DNA of 64,000 nt, taken from Halomicrobium katesii DSM 19301 (GTDB taxonomy: Archaea > Halobacteriota > Halobacteria > Halobacteriales > Haloarculaceae). Shown here piece by piece: positions 34,612 to 43,849 of the stretch. The notes under the pieces were generated by a model. The model had not been told where the DNA came from. It worked only from the letters and a program-made list of their open reading frames with translations, and ran no database searches. Position 1 is the stretch's first letter, and each line of letters opens with the position of its first letter. The translations under genes were made by a program, and so were the position numbers. The stretch is from contig NZ_KB905378.1 of the NCBI RefSeq assembly GCF_000379085.1, positions 207,801-271,800 on the forward strand, in the 5' to 3' direction.

Positions 34612-35796
34612 ATGGCAGCGCCCTCCGATCGTCACCGGTTCGAGCGCGTCGACTGGTCAGCGGTCGACGCCACAGGACGTACCGTCACCCCAGAGCGAAC
34701 GATCCTCGCCGTCGGGCTCCTGGTCGTCGCAGCCCTCTGGCTGTACGACCGGTACGTGGCCCACGTCTACCTCGTCGCCGACTGGGCCGTGACGCCGGTC
34801 GACTGGGCCGTGATGGCCGGCCTGGTCGTACTGACCGCCTACGGCGTCGTCCCCGCGGTGGGGAACCGCGAGGCGACCCTGCGCGTCGCCAGCGCGATAC
34901 GAGATCGGCCGGTGCTGGTCGCGGCGCTTTGCTTCCTCGGCGGTCTCTTCGTCGTCGGCACCGTCCTGCCGCTCGTACTGGGCCGACCGGACCTCAACTT
35001 CGGATACGCCTACCAGCCGCCGCTGGGCTTTGCAGCCGACGCCGGCTGGAGCCCGAACTGTGCCGGCGAGATCCGACAGGGAGCGGGGATCCAGCGGTAC
35101 TGCGAGGGGTCGCTCCAGGCACCGCTGGGGACCAACGGTCGCGGCCAGCTCGTCGGATCCCTGCTGGTGTCGGGCGCACGCGTCGCCACCTACGTCGTCG
35201 TGTTCGCCCTGGCGTTCGTCGTCCCGCTGGCGACCGCGGTCGGGGTCACGGCGGGTTTCCGTGGCGGCCGCCTCGACGACGTGTTACGGACCTACGTCGA
35301 CGTACAGCTTTGCATCCCGGCGATCTTCCTCTACTTCGTCGGCTACATGTACGTCGGCGCGTCGCTCGCGCTCCTGCTGGCGACGTTCGGGCTGTTGAGC
35401 TGGGGGCCGGTCGCGCGGCTGGTGCGCAGCGAAGTGCTCCAGCGCCGCGAGGACGGCTACGTCGTCGTCGCGCGCAGCCTCGGCGCGTCCGACTGGTACG
35501 TCGCCCGGCGGCACGTCCTCCCGAACGTCACGAACACGCTCGTGCCCGCCGTCGTCCACCTCGTCGCGCTACTCATCGTCGCAGAGGCCGGGGTCGCCTT
35601 CCTCGGCTTCTCCGACGTGGAGCTGTACTCCTGGGGCTCGACCATCGCCGAGGGGCTGAGTCCGGACCGCGGGACGGCCCACCAGGTGTGGTGGGTCTCG
35701 ACGGTCCCCGCGGTCGCGCTGGCCGCGACCGTCGTCTCCCTGAAGCTCGTCGGCGACGGGCTCCGCGACGTGCTGGATCCGCGAGGTGAGCACTGA
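34612..35796 (+). CDS. ABC transporter permease (DppC-like)
   Basis: 394 residues from the ATG at 34612. A TTG at 34597 is possible but sits at the expected transcription start. Two extra N-terminal helices (about residues 30-50 and 63-80) precede the usual DppC core of about six helices. The EAA loop is GYVVVARSLGASDWYVARRHVLPN. A conserved-looking extracytoplasmic insert carries a Cys pair (SPNCAGEIRQGAGIQRYCEG). It forms the channel with the divergent DppB-like permease and is followed one base later by the ATPase gene. Confidence 0.85.
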   Translation: MAAPSDRHRFERVDWSAVDATGRTVTPERTILAVGLLVVAALWLYDRYVAHVYLVADWAVTPVDWAVMAGLVVLTAYGVVPAVGNREATLRVASAIRDRPVLVAALCFLGGLFVVGTVLPLVLGRPDLNFGYAYQPPLGFAADAGWSPNCAGEIRQGAGIQRYCEGSLQAPLGTNGRGQLVGSLLVSGARVATYVVVFALAFVVPLATAVGVTAGFRGGRLDDVLRTYVDVQLCIPAIFLYFVGYMYVGASLALLLATFGLLSWGPVARLVRSEVLQRREDGYVVVARSLGASDWYVARRHVLPNVTNTLVPAVVHLVALLIVAEAGVAFLGFSDVELYSWGSTIAEGLSPDRGTAHQVWWVSTVPAVALAATVVSLKLVGDGLRDVLDPRGEH

Positions 35797-35797
35797 G

Positions 35798-36856
35798 ATG
35801 TCGGGCGACCACTCCGATCCACCGACGGAGCCGCTGCTCGCGGTCGAGGACCTCCGAACGCACATCCACGCCGATCACGGGACCGTCCGTGCCGTCGACG
35901 GCGTGAGCTTCGCCGTCGACCGCGGCGAGGCGGTCTGTCTCGTCGGCGAGTCCGGCAGCGGCAAGAGCGTCACCTGCGAGTCCCTGACCGGCATCGTCCC
36001 ACGGCCCCCCGCAGAGATCGTCGACGGCTCTGTTACCTTCGACGGAATCGACCTCCGGGCCGACGACACCGATCAGTCGTCGATTCGGGGCGCGCGGATC
36101 GGCCACGTCTTCCAGAACCCCCAGCACGCCCTCGACCCCGTCTACTCGGTCGGCGACCAGCTCGTCGAGGCGATCACGATCCATCGAGCGTTCGAGGAGG
36201 CGACGGCACGAGAGCGGGCGATCGACCTCCTGGGGCGCGTCGGCATCCCTCGGGCGGCCCAGCGCGTCGACGACTACCCCCACGAGTTCTCCGGCGGGAT
36301 GGCCCAGCGCGTCGCCGTCGCGATCGCGCTGGCCGCGGAGCCGGACCTGCTGATCGCCGACGAGCCGACGACGGCGGTCGACGTGACCGTGCAAGCCCGC
36401 CTGATCGACCTGCTTCGGGGGCTGCTTGACGACGGGATGGCGCTGCTGTTGATCACCCACGATCTGCGCGTCGTCGCCGCGCTGGCCGATCGCGTGCTCG
36501 TGATGTTCGGCGGGACGATCGTCGAGCGCGGCCCCGTCGAAGCGGTGTTCGACCGGCCGGCCCACCCGTACACGCAGGCGCTGTTCGACAGCTACGACGG
36601 GACGACGCGACTCGCCGAACGGCCGTCGCGAGACGAGTTGCCCGCCGACGGCTGTCGCTTCCGCGCGGAGTGTCCCCACGCCGTCCAGTCGTGTGCCGGC
36701 GGTGAACAGCCCGGATTCCACGCGGTGAGCGACGGCGCGAGCAGCGACGACCACGCCGCTTCGTGTGTCTACTACGGCGACGGCTACGACGCCGAGCAGA
36801 TCCGATCCGCGGGCCGTGCCGTCCAGCAGAGCGCGACGGGGGACGACGATGACTGA
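35798..36856 (+). CDS. ABC transporter ATPase (DppD-like)
   Basis: 352 residues from the ATG at 35798, one base after the permease stop. A GTG at 35786 would overlap that gene. Walker A is LVGESGSGKSVTCE, the signature is FSGGMAQRVAVAIAL and Walker B is LLIADEPTTAVD. The C-terminal oligopeptide domain has the usual Cys cluster (CRFRAECPHAVQSC). It forms the ATPase pair with the next gene, with which it overlaps by eight bases. Confidence 0.9.
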   Translation: MSGDHSDPPTEPLLAVEDLRTHIHADHGTVRAVDGVSFAVDRGEAVCLVGESGSGKSVTCESLTGIVPRPPAEIVDGSVTFDGIDLRADDTDQSSIRGARIGHVFQNPQHALDPVYSVGDQLVEAITIHRAFEEATARERAIDLLGRVGIPRAAQRVDDYPHEFSGGMAQRVAVAIALAAEPDLLIADEPTTAVDVTVQARLIDLLRGLLDDGMALLLITHDLRVVAALADRVLVMFGGTIVERGPVEAVFDRPAHPYTQALFDSYDGTTRLAERPSRDELPADGCRFRAECPHAVQSCAGGEQPGFHAVSDGASSDDHAASCVYYGDGYDAEQIRSAGRAVQQSATGDDDD

Positions 36857-38114
36857 GCGACCCGACACCGGGGACGAGCCGCTGCTCGCGGTCGAGGAAC
36901 TGGAACGCCACTACCCGATCACCGAGGGGTGGCTCCGCCGCGAGGTCGGACGCGTCAGGGCCGTCGACGGCGTGAGCTTCGAGATCCGCGAGGGCGAGGC
37001 GTTCGGGCTGGTCGGCGAGTCCGGCAGCGGCAAGACGACGCTCGCTCACACCCTGCTGGGGCTCGAAGAGCGGACCGACGGCACCGTCCGCTTCGACGGC
37101 GACCCGATTAGCGAGCTCTCCGATGCGGAACGGCGGTCGTTCCGCCGCCGCGTCCAGCTCGTCGTACAGGACCCCAACGAGGCGTTCAACCCACGCATCC
37201 GGGTCGGGGAGGCGGTCGCGGAGCCGCTCGCGCTCAACGGCATGGACGACGGCGACCGGCGACGGGCGATCGTCGAGGACCTGCTGGAGCGAGTCGGCCT
37301 CGACGCCGCGGACACCGACCGCTACCCCCACGAGTTCTCGGACGGGGAGAAACAGCGCCTCGCGATCGCCCGCGCGCTGGTCGTCGACCCGGACCTGGTC
37401 GTGGCCGACGAGCCCACCAGCGCGCTGGACGCGCGGGTCAAGTCGGACATCCTCGCGCTGCTCGAAGCGGTCCGCCGAGAGTTCGACGTGTCGCTACTCT
37501 TTGTCAGCCACGACATCGACGTCGTCCGACGGTTCTGTGATCGCGTCGCGGTGATGTACCTCGGCGAGATCGTCGAGCGAGGACCTACCGACGAAGTGCT
37601 CGACTCGCCCGCTCATCCCTACACGGAGGTCCTGCTGGGCTCCGAGCCCAGCCTCGATCCGTCGGATCGCTCGCTCGTCCGTCCGCTCACGGACACGATT
37701 CCCGATCCCGCTGACCCGCCGAGTGGCTGTCGCTTCCACACGCGCTGTCCCGCCGTCATCGGCCCAGACGCGCTCTCGGCGGCGACGTGGGAGCGGCTGG
37801 CGAGCTTCCGCTTTACCGTCCAGACGGGCGAGCTTCCGGCGGCGATCGACCTCGCCGACCCGCCCGACCGGGCGACGATTCGGTCGGTCTTCGACCTACC
37901 GGGGGCGATCGACGACGAGGCGATCGCCGAGGGGGTCGACGACGCCGTGGCCGCGCTCGCGGACGGCGACCTCGACCGGGCGGCCGAGCGACTGGCGGCC
38001 GTCCTCCCCAGCGTCTGCGAGCAGCAGGTCCCGGAGACGGTCACCGTCGCCGGGCGGCCGGTCCAGTGTCACCGGCACGATCCGTCGATCGACGCCGAAC
38101 CGCGGTCGGAGTAG
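36849..38114 (+). CDS. ABC transporter ATPase (DppF-like) with C-terminal extension
   Basis: 421 residues from the ATG at 36849. Walker A is LVGESGSGKTTLAH and Walker B is LVVADEPTSALD. The signature reads FSDGEKQR, with Asp replacing the first Gly of the usual LSGGE; this is unusual but seen in some functional half-sites. After the normal oligopeptide domain (GCRFHTRCPAV) about 100 further residues form an acidic helical domain with a late Cys. The ATPase at 43846-45360 has a comparable tail, so the extension may be a haloarchaeal trait of this subfamily. Confidence 0.87.
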   Translation: MTERPDTGDEPLLAVEELERHYPITEGWLRREVGRVRAVDGVSFEIREGEAFGLVGESGSGKTTLAHTLLGLEERTDGTVRFDGDPISELSDAERRSFRRRVQLVVQDPNEAFNPRIRVGEAVAEPLALNGMDDGDRRRAIVEDLLERVGLDAADTDRYPHEFSDGEKQRLAIARALVVDPDLVVADEPTSALDARVKSDILALLEAVRREFDVSLLFVSHDIDVVRRFCDRVAVMYLGEIVERGPTDEVLDSPAHPYTEVLLGSEPSLDPSDRSLVRPLTDTIPDPADPPSGCRFHTRCPAVIGPDALSAATWERLASFRFTVQTGELPAAIDLADPPDRATIRSVFDLPGAIDDEAIAEGVDDAVAALADGDLDRAAERLAAVLPSVCEQQVPETVTVAGRPVQCHRHDPSIDAEPRSE

Positions 38115-38125
38115 ACCGGACCCAC

Positions 38126-38632
38126 TCACCCGCCCCGCGCCGCCAGCGCACCCGCCAGACACAGCGCCGCGACGAGCAGGAAGACGGGGACCGTCAGGGG
38201 TTGGCTTCCGAGACCGAGCTGGTAGATCGACCAGCCGATGGCCGCGGCGAGGCCGCCGACCAGCGCCGTCCCACCGGCGTGGACGAGTTCGATCCGGGCC
38301 GTCGTGGCCGACCGACCGAGCTGTGCCCCCAGGTCGATCGCCGTCCCGGCGCTGTCCCAGGCCAGGACCGTCGCGACGGCACCGACGAGCAGCGCCGTCA
38401 CCGGTGCGCCCTGGACGCCGGCCGCGAGGACGCCGACGAACAGCGCCGCGGCCCCGGTCGAGACGGCGTCGTGTCGTGCGAGGGCGACGCCCGCGAGGAC
38501 CAGTCCGACGCCGACGCCACCCACGGCGAGCGCGATCCACGAGACGGCCCCGGCGGCCGCGAGCGCGACGAGGGCGGCGAGCACCGCGAGCGCGCTGCCG
38601 GTCCGGGTCGGCGATCGGTCGATCCCGGTCAT
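38126..38632 (-). CDS. Small polytopic membrane protein of DUF58 operon
   Basis: 168 residues, almost entirely Ala/Leu/Val/Gly helices, with about five or six membrane segments. Its ATG overlaps the DUF58 stop (ATGA), so it is the last gene of the DUF4129-DUF58 operon. I recognise no catalytic motif. The short membrane protein beside the truncated DUF58 at 23218-23715 occupies the same relative place, which suggests a conserved accessory role. Confidence 0.65.
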   Translation of the reverse strand: MTGIDRSPTRTGSALAVLAALVALAAAGAVSWIALAVGGVGVGLVLAGVALARHDAVSTGAAALFVGVLAAGVQGAPVTALLVGAVATVLAWDSAGTAIDLGAQLGRSATTARIELVHAGGTALVGGLAAAIGWSIYQLGLGSQPLTVPVFLLVAALCLAGALAARGG

Positions 38633-40554
38633 TGCGACCACCTCGTCCGGGCCAGGGCCACCGGCAGCGACTGCGCCCACGGCCAGTCGACGACGGGGAT
38701 CCCGGCGGCCCGGAGGTCGGCGATCCGGAAGCGCCGCGCCACCGTCGCGAGCTGGCCGGCCCCGGAGGCCGTCGTCGTCGGGTCCGGGCTGACGACGGTC
38801 ACGAGGTGGCCCCCGGCGTCGAGCTGGCGGGCGACGGTGGCGACGGCGGGCGAGCACAGCGGCGAGAACAGGACGACCTGCGCGTCGCCGGGCAGTTGGC
38901 TCCGCAGGGCGGCGAGCCAGCCGAACGGCAAGACGCTCTCGGGCGTCTCGCCGGGAGCGAGCGCGGGATGGGTCGCGAGCAGCTCCCGGCCCCGAACGCG
39001 GTGAGCGTCGCCCGCACCCGGCGCGAGCCAGCAGTCGCGAGCCCCGAGCGCGGCGATGCCGACGCGGTTGCCGTCGTCGAGCAGCGTCGCGAACAGTCGG
39101 CTCGCGGCGTCGACGGAGCGCTGGACGGCGGTCTGGCCCCGCTGTGAGGGACCGACCGCGGCCGCCTCGTCGCGGTCGATCACCAGCACCACCGTCGCGG
39201 ATCGCTCCTCGCGAAACTCCAGGGTCGCCAGCTCACCGGTTCTGGCGTGACGGTTCCAGTCGATCCGCGACAGCGGGTCCCCCGAGCGGTACGCGCGCGT
39301 TGCGAAGAACTCGACGCCCTCGCCGCCGGTGGCGGTCTCGACGCGCCCGGTGTGGCGAGTGGGCTGGCGGCGCAGCGGCACCGGTTCGTCGATCGGCCGG
39401 AGCGGCGGGACGCAGGTGATTTCCGTCGTCGTCGCGGGCTCGACGGCCTGTTCGCGTTCGACGCTGCCCGACAGCGTTCGGACGAGGACCTGCGAGGGAC
39501 CGAACTCGTGGCGACCGCGCTCGGCCGCCACCTCGTAGGTGACCGTCGCACTGGCCCCCGGCCACAGCGCCGTCCCGAGCCGCGGGGACCCCTCGACCAC
39601 GGAGAGGGCGGGCGGAACGCCGTCGACGAGGCGCAGATCCCACACCGGGCGCTTGCCCTCGTTGGTGACGGTCAGCGTCACCGTGACGGGCTCGTCGGGC
39701 TCCGGATCCGCCGGCTCGACGGTGCGCTCGACCGAGAGCGTCGGCGCGGAGAGCGTCCGCTGGCGGGCGGCGGCCGCGTAGGCGATCCCGACGACGGCGA
39801 CGAGGACGACGCCCGCTCGCTCGGCGAGCACGCCGACGCCGAGCGCCGCCAGCGCGGCCGCGCTGATCCCTCGCCAGTGTCCCGTCGAGCGCGTCGTCGG
39901 TGTCGGATCCGCGACGGCGCTGGCCCGGTCGAGCCCCGCGTCCCGGCCGTCGAGCGATCCGACGACCCTGTCCAGTCCCGGCAGGGGGGAGCCGTCGCGG
40001 TCGTCGGTGTCGACGCCGGCCGTCTCGGCGATCGCGCGGGCGGTGCGCTCGATGCCCTGCCAGTAGGCCGACTGCCCGCCCAGGCGCGTGCGGAGTCGGT
40101 CGGTGAGCGGGAGCCGCGAGCGCTCGTCTGCGAGGAACTCGGCGGCGACTGGATCGTCGGTCCAGGTGCCCCGCTCGATCGCCTCGCGGGCCGTCGCTTC
40201 ATTGTCGCCCCGGTAGCGCGTCAGCACTTCAGTGGCCACGCGCCGGAGTTGCTTCCGGCGGCGGTCGGCCGTCCCGTAGTGCGTGGGGTCGAACGCCGCC
40301 AGCACGGCGTCCAGCTCTTCGCCCGGCGACGCGACAGCGGGCGGTTCCTCGGGCGTCGCCGTCTCGGCGCGCCGTCTGGGGCTGTGGCGGCGTCCCTGCA
40401 CGACGCGAATCGCCGCGGCGGCCGCCAGCAGACCGATCGCGACGACGGCGTAGCGCTGGACGCCGAGCCCGAACAGCCCCGGCGCGGCGAGCGCTCCGAC
40501 GCCGACCGCGAAGGCCACGAGCCCGACGGCCGCGAGGAGACGCCCGCGGCTCAC
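38629..40554 (-). CDS. DUF58 domain protein with long N-terminal region
   Basis: 641 residues from a GTG at 40554 overlapping the upstream stop (GTGA). There are two N-terminal membrane helices (about residues 7-50). A cytosolic helical region (about 75-210) and a second helix pair (about 230-262) follow. The final part is an Ig-like/DUF58 half with RAYRSGDPLSRIDWNRHART and VVLVIDRDEAAAV, the start of a vWA-like fold. DUF58 proteins usually act with MoxR ATPases in envelope or complex assembly. No MoxR gene is adjacent here. The cytosolic helical insert makes it longer than typical DUF58 proteins. Confidence 0.85.
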   Translation of the reverse strand: MSRGRLLAAVGLVAFAVGVGALAAPGLFGLGVQRYAVVAIGLLAAAAAIRVVQGRRHSPRRRAETATPEEPPAVASPGEELDAVLAAFDPTHYGTADRRRKQLRRVATEVLTRYRGDNEATAREAIERGTWTDDPVAAEFLADERSRLPLTDRLRTRLGGQSAYWQGIERTARAIAETAGVDTDDRDGSPLPGLDRVVGSLDGRDAGLDRASAVADPTPTTRSTGHWRGISAAALAALGVGVLAERAGVVLVAVVGIAYAAAARQRTLSAPTLSVERTVEPADPEPDEPVTVTLTVTNEGKRPVWDLRLVDGVPPALSVVEGSPRLGTALWPGASATVTYEVAAERGRHEFGPSQVLVRTLSGSVEREQAVEPATTTEITCVPPLRPIDEPVPLRRQPTRHTGRVETATGGEGVEFFATRAYRSGDPLSRIDWNRHARTGELATLEFREERSATVVLVIDRDEAAAVGPSQRGQTAVQRSVDAASRLFATLLDDGNRVGIAALGARDCWLAPGAGDAHRVRGRELLATHPALAPGETPESVLPFGWLAALRSQLPGDAQVVLFSPLCSPAVATVARQLDAGGHLVTVVSPDPTTTASGAGQLATVARRFRIADLRAAGIPVVDWPWAQSLPVALARTRWSQ

Positions 40555-41432
40555 GGCTCGCCCTCCGCGTACCGGGACTCGATCCGGCGCAGCAGTTCGA
40601 CCGCCCGCCGTTCGTCGTCCCCGTCGATCTCCCCGTCGTCGTACCGGGCCCGCTCGAAGAGGTCGGTCAGGGCCGCCACGTCGTCGGCGCTCAGCCCCGA
40701 CTCGACGGCGACGCGCTCGAACTCGCGGGCCGTCGTCGTCTCCGGGTCGGCCACGTCGAGCCGGGCCGTCATCTCGCGGAAGGCGCGGTAGACCTCGTTG
40801 TCCACCGCGGTCGTCTCCTCGATGCGGTCCGCCGCTCGACCGGCGGCCCGCCCGACCGCGACGGCCGCCCTCGTCTCGTCGTCGTCCGGGTCGGTCCGGT
40901 CGTCGCGGTCGGCCGGTCGTCGGTTCGCGGCGACGGCGATCCCGACCACCGCGACAGCGATCACCGCCACGAGTGCGATCGACAGCACCGACGGCTCCGT
41001 CTCCGTGGAGCCGCCGCCGCCCGCACCCACGCTGACGTTGTCGGTGCCGGGGACGCCGCTGCTGGACGGCTTCGGGAGGGGATCGAAGGGGACGCCCTGT
41101 AGCAGGACAGCCAGTACCAGCGAGAGAACGAGGACCGGGACGGCGACCCGGAAGAGCGATCGCCAGTGCCGGTACAGCCCCCAGAGAGCGACCAGTGCGA
41201 ACAGGACGGCGAGGAGCGCGATCAGCTCCGCGAGCAGGGGCACGTCGAGCAACTGGGGAAGCGGCTCGGTCGAGCGTGCGGGAATGCCGCCGCCCTCGCC
41301 GATCCCCGCTCCGCCCGCCCCGTCGCCGCCGGGCTCTCGCTGGCGGGCCGTGGGGAGGGTCCGAGCGGTCAGTGCGACTGCGACGACCGCGAGCAGTCCC
41401 AGGGCGGCGTCTCGGAGTCGGTCGCGTGACAC
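40551..41432 (-). CDS. DUF4129-type membrane protein
   Basis: 293 residues from a GTG at 41432. A first helix serves as signal/anchor (LGLLAVVAVALTART). Two central helices (about residues 65-110), a Gly/Ser-rich extracellular loop and another helix (about 148-168) follow. The acidic cytosolic C-terminal domain has EVYRAFREMTARLDV and LTDLFERARYDDGEI, the pattern of DUF4129 tails often found fused to or beside transglutaminase-like and DUF58 proteins. First gene of the three-gene operon with DUF58 and a small membrane protein. Confidence 0.78.
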   Translation of the reverse strand: MSRDRLRDAALGLLAVVAVALTARTLPTARQREPGGDGAGGAGIGEGGGIPARSTEPLPQLLDVPLLAELIALLAVLFALVALWGLYRHWRSLFRVAVPVLVLSLVLAVLLQGVPFDPLPKPSSSGVPGTDNVSVGAGGGGSTETEPSVLSIALVAVIAVAVVGIAVAANRRPADRDDRTDPDDDETRAAVAVGRAAGRAADRIEETTAVDNEVYRAFREMTARLDVADPETTTAREFERVAVESGLSADDVAALTDLFERARYDDGEIDGDDERRAVELLRRIESRYAEGEP

Positions 41433-41626
41433 AGTGGGTGAAAGTGCGCAGAGTGGTATAAAACATCACGGCGACCGCTCCACGGCGTCGCCGCCGGGGA
41501 TGTCAGATCGAGCGTCTGTTCGCTCGGTCCGGATATCACGGGTACGTCACCTGGCGACAGTCTCTGGGCCGGGCACGCGCCGAACCAACACCGCTTTACT
41601 TCCCCGATAGACAGATCTGTACACGA

Positions 41627-43045
41627 ATGGCTACACGTGACTCGTGGGTATCGAACGTCGGATTCGTGCTCGCCTCCGTCGGCAGTGCGGCCGGGCTGGG
41701 GAACCTCTGGCGGTTCCCGTGGCTGACGGCCGGCAACGGCGGGAGCGCGTTCCTCCTCGTCTACCTGCTCATCGTCGTCGGCGTCGGCGTGCCGGGACTG
41801 CTCGCGGAGTTCGTCCTCGGCCGACTGGGTCGACAGACCCCCGTCGGCGCGCTCCGGTCGCTGACCGGCTCGCGCTGGGGGTCCGTACTCGGTGGGTTCA
41901 ACGTCCTCACGACGCTCGTGATCCTCTCGTTCTACTCGGTGGTCGGCGGGTGGATCCTCCGCTATCTCCTGGTGTCGCCGACGGGGGCGTACTTCGACCA
42001 GCCCCAGCAGTACTTCGGGGCGGTCAACTACGGCCTCGAAGCCGTCGGGTTCCACCTGCTCTTTCTGGGGATCGTCGCCGGGATCGTCTTCTTCGGCGTG
42101 AGCGGCGGCATCGAGCGCGTCTCGAAGGTGATGCTCCCCGGCGTCGTCCTGTTGCTCGTCGGCCTCGCGGCGTGGACGGCGACACAGCCCGGCACCGCCG
42201 ACGGCTACGCCTTCTACCTCGGGTTCGACGCCGACTACCTGGCGGCGAACTTCCTTCGCGTGCTCGGACCGGCGGCCGGACAGGCGCTGTTTACCCTCTC
42301 GCTGGGTGCGGGCGTCATGTTGACCTACGCCTCGTATCTGGACGAGGACGCGTCGCTCCCGCGTGACACGCTCGTCATCGCGATCTCGAACACGGTCATC
42401 GGCGTCCTCGCGGGACTGGTCGTCATCCCGCTGCTGTTCTCGCAGGGGATCGATCCCGGACAGGGCGGTCCGGGTGCGCTGTTCGTCGCGCTCGCGCGAG
42501 CGTTCGCGTCGCTGCCCGGTGGCACACTCGTCGCGACGGCCTTCTTCGCGGCCGTGCTGATGGCCGCCGTGACGAGCGCAATCAGCCTGCTGGAGACGCC
42601 GGTCGCGACCCTCGTCGACACCGTCGGCGTCCCGCGACGCCGGGCGACAGCCCTGATCACGGCACTGCTGGCGGCCACCGGCAGCGGGCTGGCGCTGGCC
42701 AGCTCGATCTTCGAGTTCGTCTCCGGAACGCTCGCGGATCTGCTGTTGACCGTGGGCCTGTTCGCCTTTCTCGCGATCGTCGCCTGGCTCCTGCGTGGCG
42801 AGGCGCTCGCGGAGTTTCGCGCCGGAGCCGGTCGGTTCGACGCGCTCGCGGTGCCGTGGCTGCTGACGGTCAGCTGGGTGTTGCCCGTCGTCGTCCTCTT
42901 CTCGCTGACGAACACGCTCGCGACGCTGGCGGGCGTGTCGCTCGGATTCGGCGGGCGAGCGGTCGTCGCCGTCCTCGGCACCGTCGGCTGTCGGCTGGCG
43001 CTCGGACTGCGAACCACCGATAGAACGAGTGCCGTCGAGGGGTAG
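41627..43045 (+). CDS. Sodium-dependent transporter (NSS/SNF family)
   Basis: 472 residues with about 11-12 membrane helices. The first helix carries the sodium-site signature GSAAGLGNLWRFPWL followed by NGGSAFLLVYL, which are hallmarks of the neurotransmitter:sodium symporter family (LeuT/TnaT-like). Prokaryotic members take up amino acids with sodium. The central GAGVMLTYASYL in helix 6 matches the substrate-site region. A TATA-like GCTTTACTT lies about 30 nt before the ATG. Substrate unknown, probably a hydrophobic or aromatic amino acid. Standalone gene. Confidence 0.9.
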   Translation: MATRDSWVSNVGFVLASVGSAAGLGNLWRFPWLTAGNGGSAFLLVYLLIVVGVGVPGLLAEFVLGRLGRQTPVGALRSLTGSRWGSVLGGFNVLTTLVILSFYSVVGGWILRYLLVSPTGAYFDQPQQYFGAVNYGLEAVGFHLLFLGIVAGIVFFGVSGGIERVSKVMLPGVVLLLVGLAAWTATQPGTADGYAFYLGFDADYLAANFLRVLGPAAGQALFTLSLGAGVMLTYASYLDEDASLPRDTLVIAISNTVIGVLAGLVVIPLLFSQGIDPGQGGPGALFVALARAFASLPGGTLVATAFFAAVLMAAVTSAISLLETPVATLVDTVGVPRRRATALITALLAATGSGLALASSIFEFVSGTLADLLLTVGLFAFLAIVAWLLRGEALAEFRAGAGRFDALAVPWLLTVSWVLPVVVLFSLTNTLATLAGVSLGFGGRAVVAVLGTVGCRLALGLRTTDRTSAVEG

Positions 43046-43060
43046 GTCCGCGACGAGGCG

Positions 43061-43849
43061 CTACGCCCCGTCGATCGCCCGTGCGGCGTCGAGCACCGCG
43101 TCGTGGAGCGGGCCGTTCGACGCGACCACTCCGCGCGCGTCGTGGGTCCAGCGGTCGCCGCCGAGGTCGGTGACGCGCCCGCCGGCCTCGCGGACGAGGT
43201 GGACCCCGGCGATCGTGTCCCAGGGGTTCGTCTCGACGTTCGTGATCACGCCGTCGAGCTCGCCGGCCGCGACCCGCCCGAGCGCGGCCTGTGCCGAGCC
43301 CGGGCGCTTCAGGTCGCCGAACCGCTCGACGATGGCTCGCGTCGCGCGGGCGTACTCCTCGCGGCGGTCCATCGGCCACCAGATCGTCGGGCAGACGATC
43401 GCCCGCTCGGGGTCGGTCCGGTCGCTCGTCGCGACCCGAGTCCCGTTCAGTGCGACGCCGCCGTCGACGGTCCGGTAGGTGTCGTCCATCGCCGGGAGGA
43501 CGTTGGCCGCGGCGACTGGTTCGCCGTCCGCGACGAGAGAGACGCTCGTCGTGAAACAGCGCCCGCCCCGGACGTAGTTGTGGGTCCCGTCGATCGGATC
43601 GACGACCCACGCGCGGCCGGTCTCGGGGACGGACTTCGCCGCCCCCGACTCTTCGCCGACGAGCGTCGCGTCGGCGTCCGCCTCGTCGACGACCGCCGCG
43701 ACGGCCGCCTGTGCCTCGCGGTCGGCGCGAGTCACCACGTCGGTCTTGCCCGACTTCGTCTCGACGGCGAGGTCGCGGCGAAAGAGGTCGTGTGCGCGCT
43801 CGGCACCCGCCCGAGCGGCCCGGAGCGCGAGGGCGTCCGGATCGCTCAC
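43061..43849 (-). CDS. Inositol monophosphatase family phosphatase
   Basis: 262 residues from a GTG at 43849 that overlaps the stop of the ATPase gene (GTGA), making it the last gene of the ABC operon. Metal-site motifs are present: GEESG (Glu66/67), WVVDPIDGTHNY (Asp84, Asp87) and NPWDTIAGVHLVREAGG. Family members hydrolyse inositol monophosphate, fructose-1,6-bisphosphate, or PAP. The specific substrate cannot be decided. Coupling to a transport operon suggests a phosphate ester made from the imported compound, which is inference. Confidence 0.87.
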   Translation of the reverse strand: MSDPDALALRAARAGAERAHDLFRRDLAVETKSGKTDVVTRADREAQAAVAAVVDEADADATLVGEESGAAKSVPETGRAWVVDPIDGTHNYVRGGRCFTTSVSLVADGEPVAAANVLPAMDDTYRTVDGGVALNGTRVATSDRTDPERAIVCPTIWWPMDRREEYARATRAIVERFGDLKRPGSAQAALGRVAAGELDGVITNVETNPWDTIAGVHLVREAGGRVTDLGGDRWTHDARGVVASNGPLHDAVLDAARAIDGA

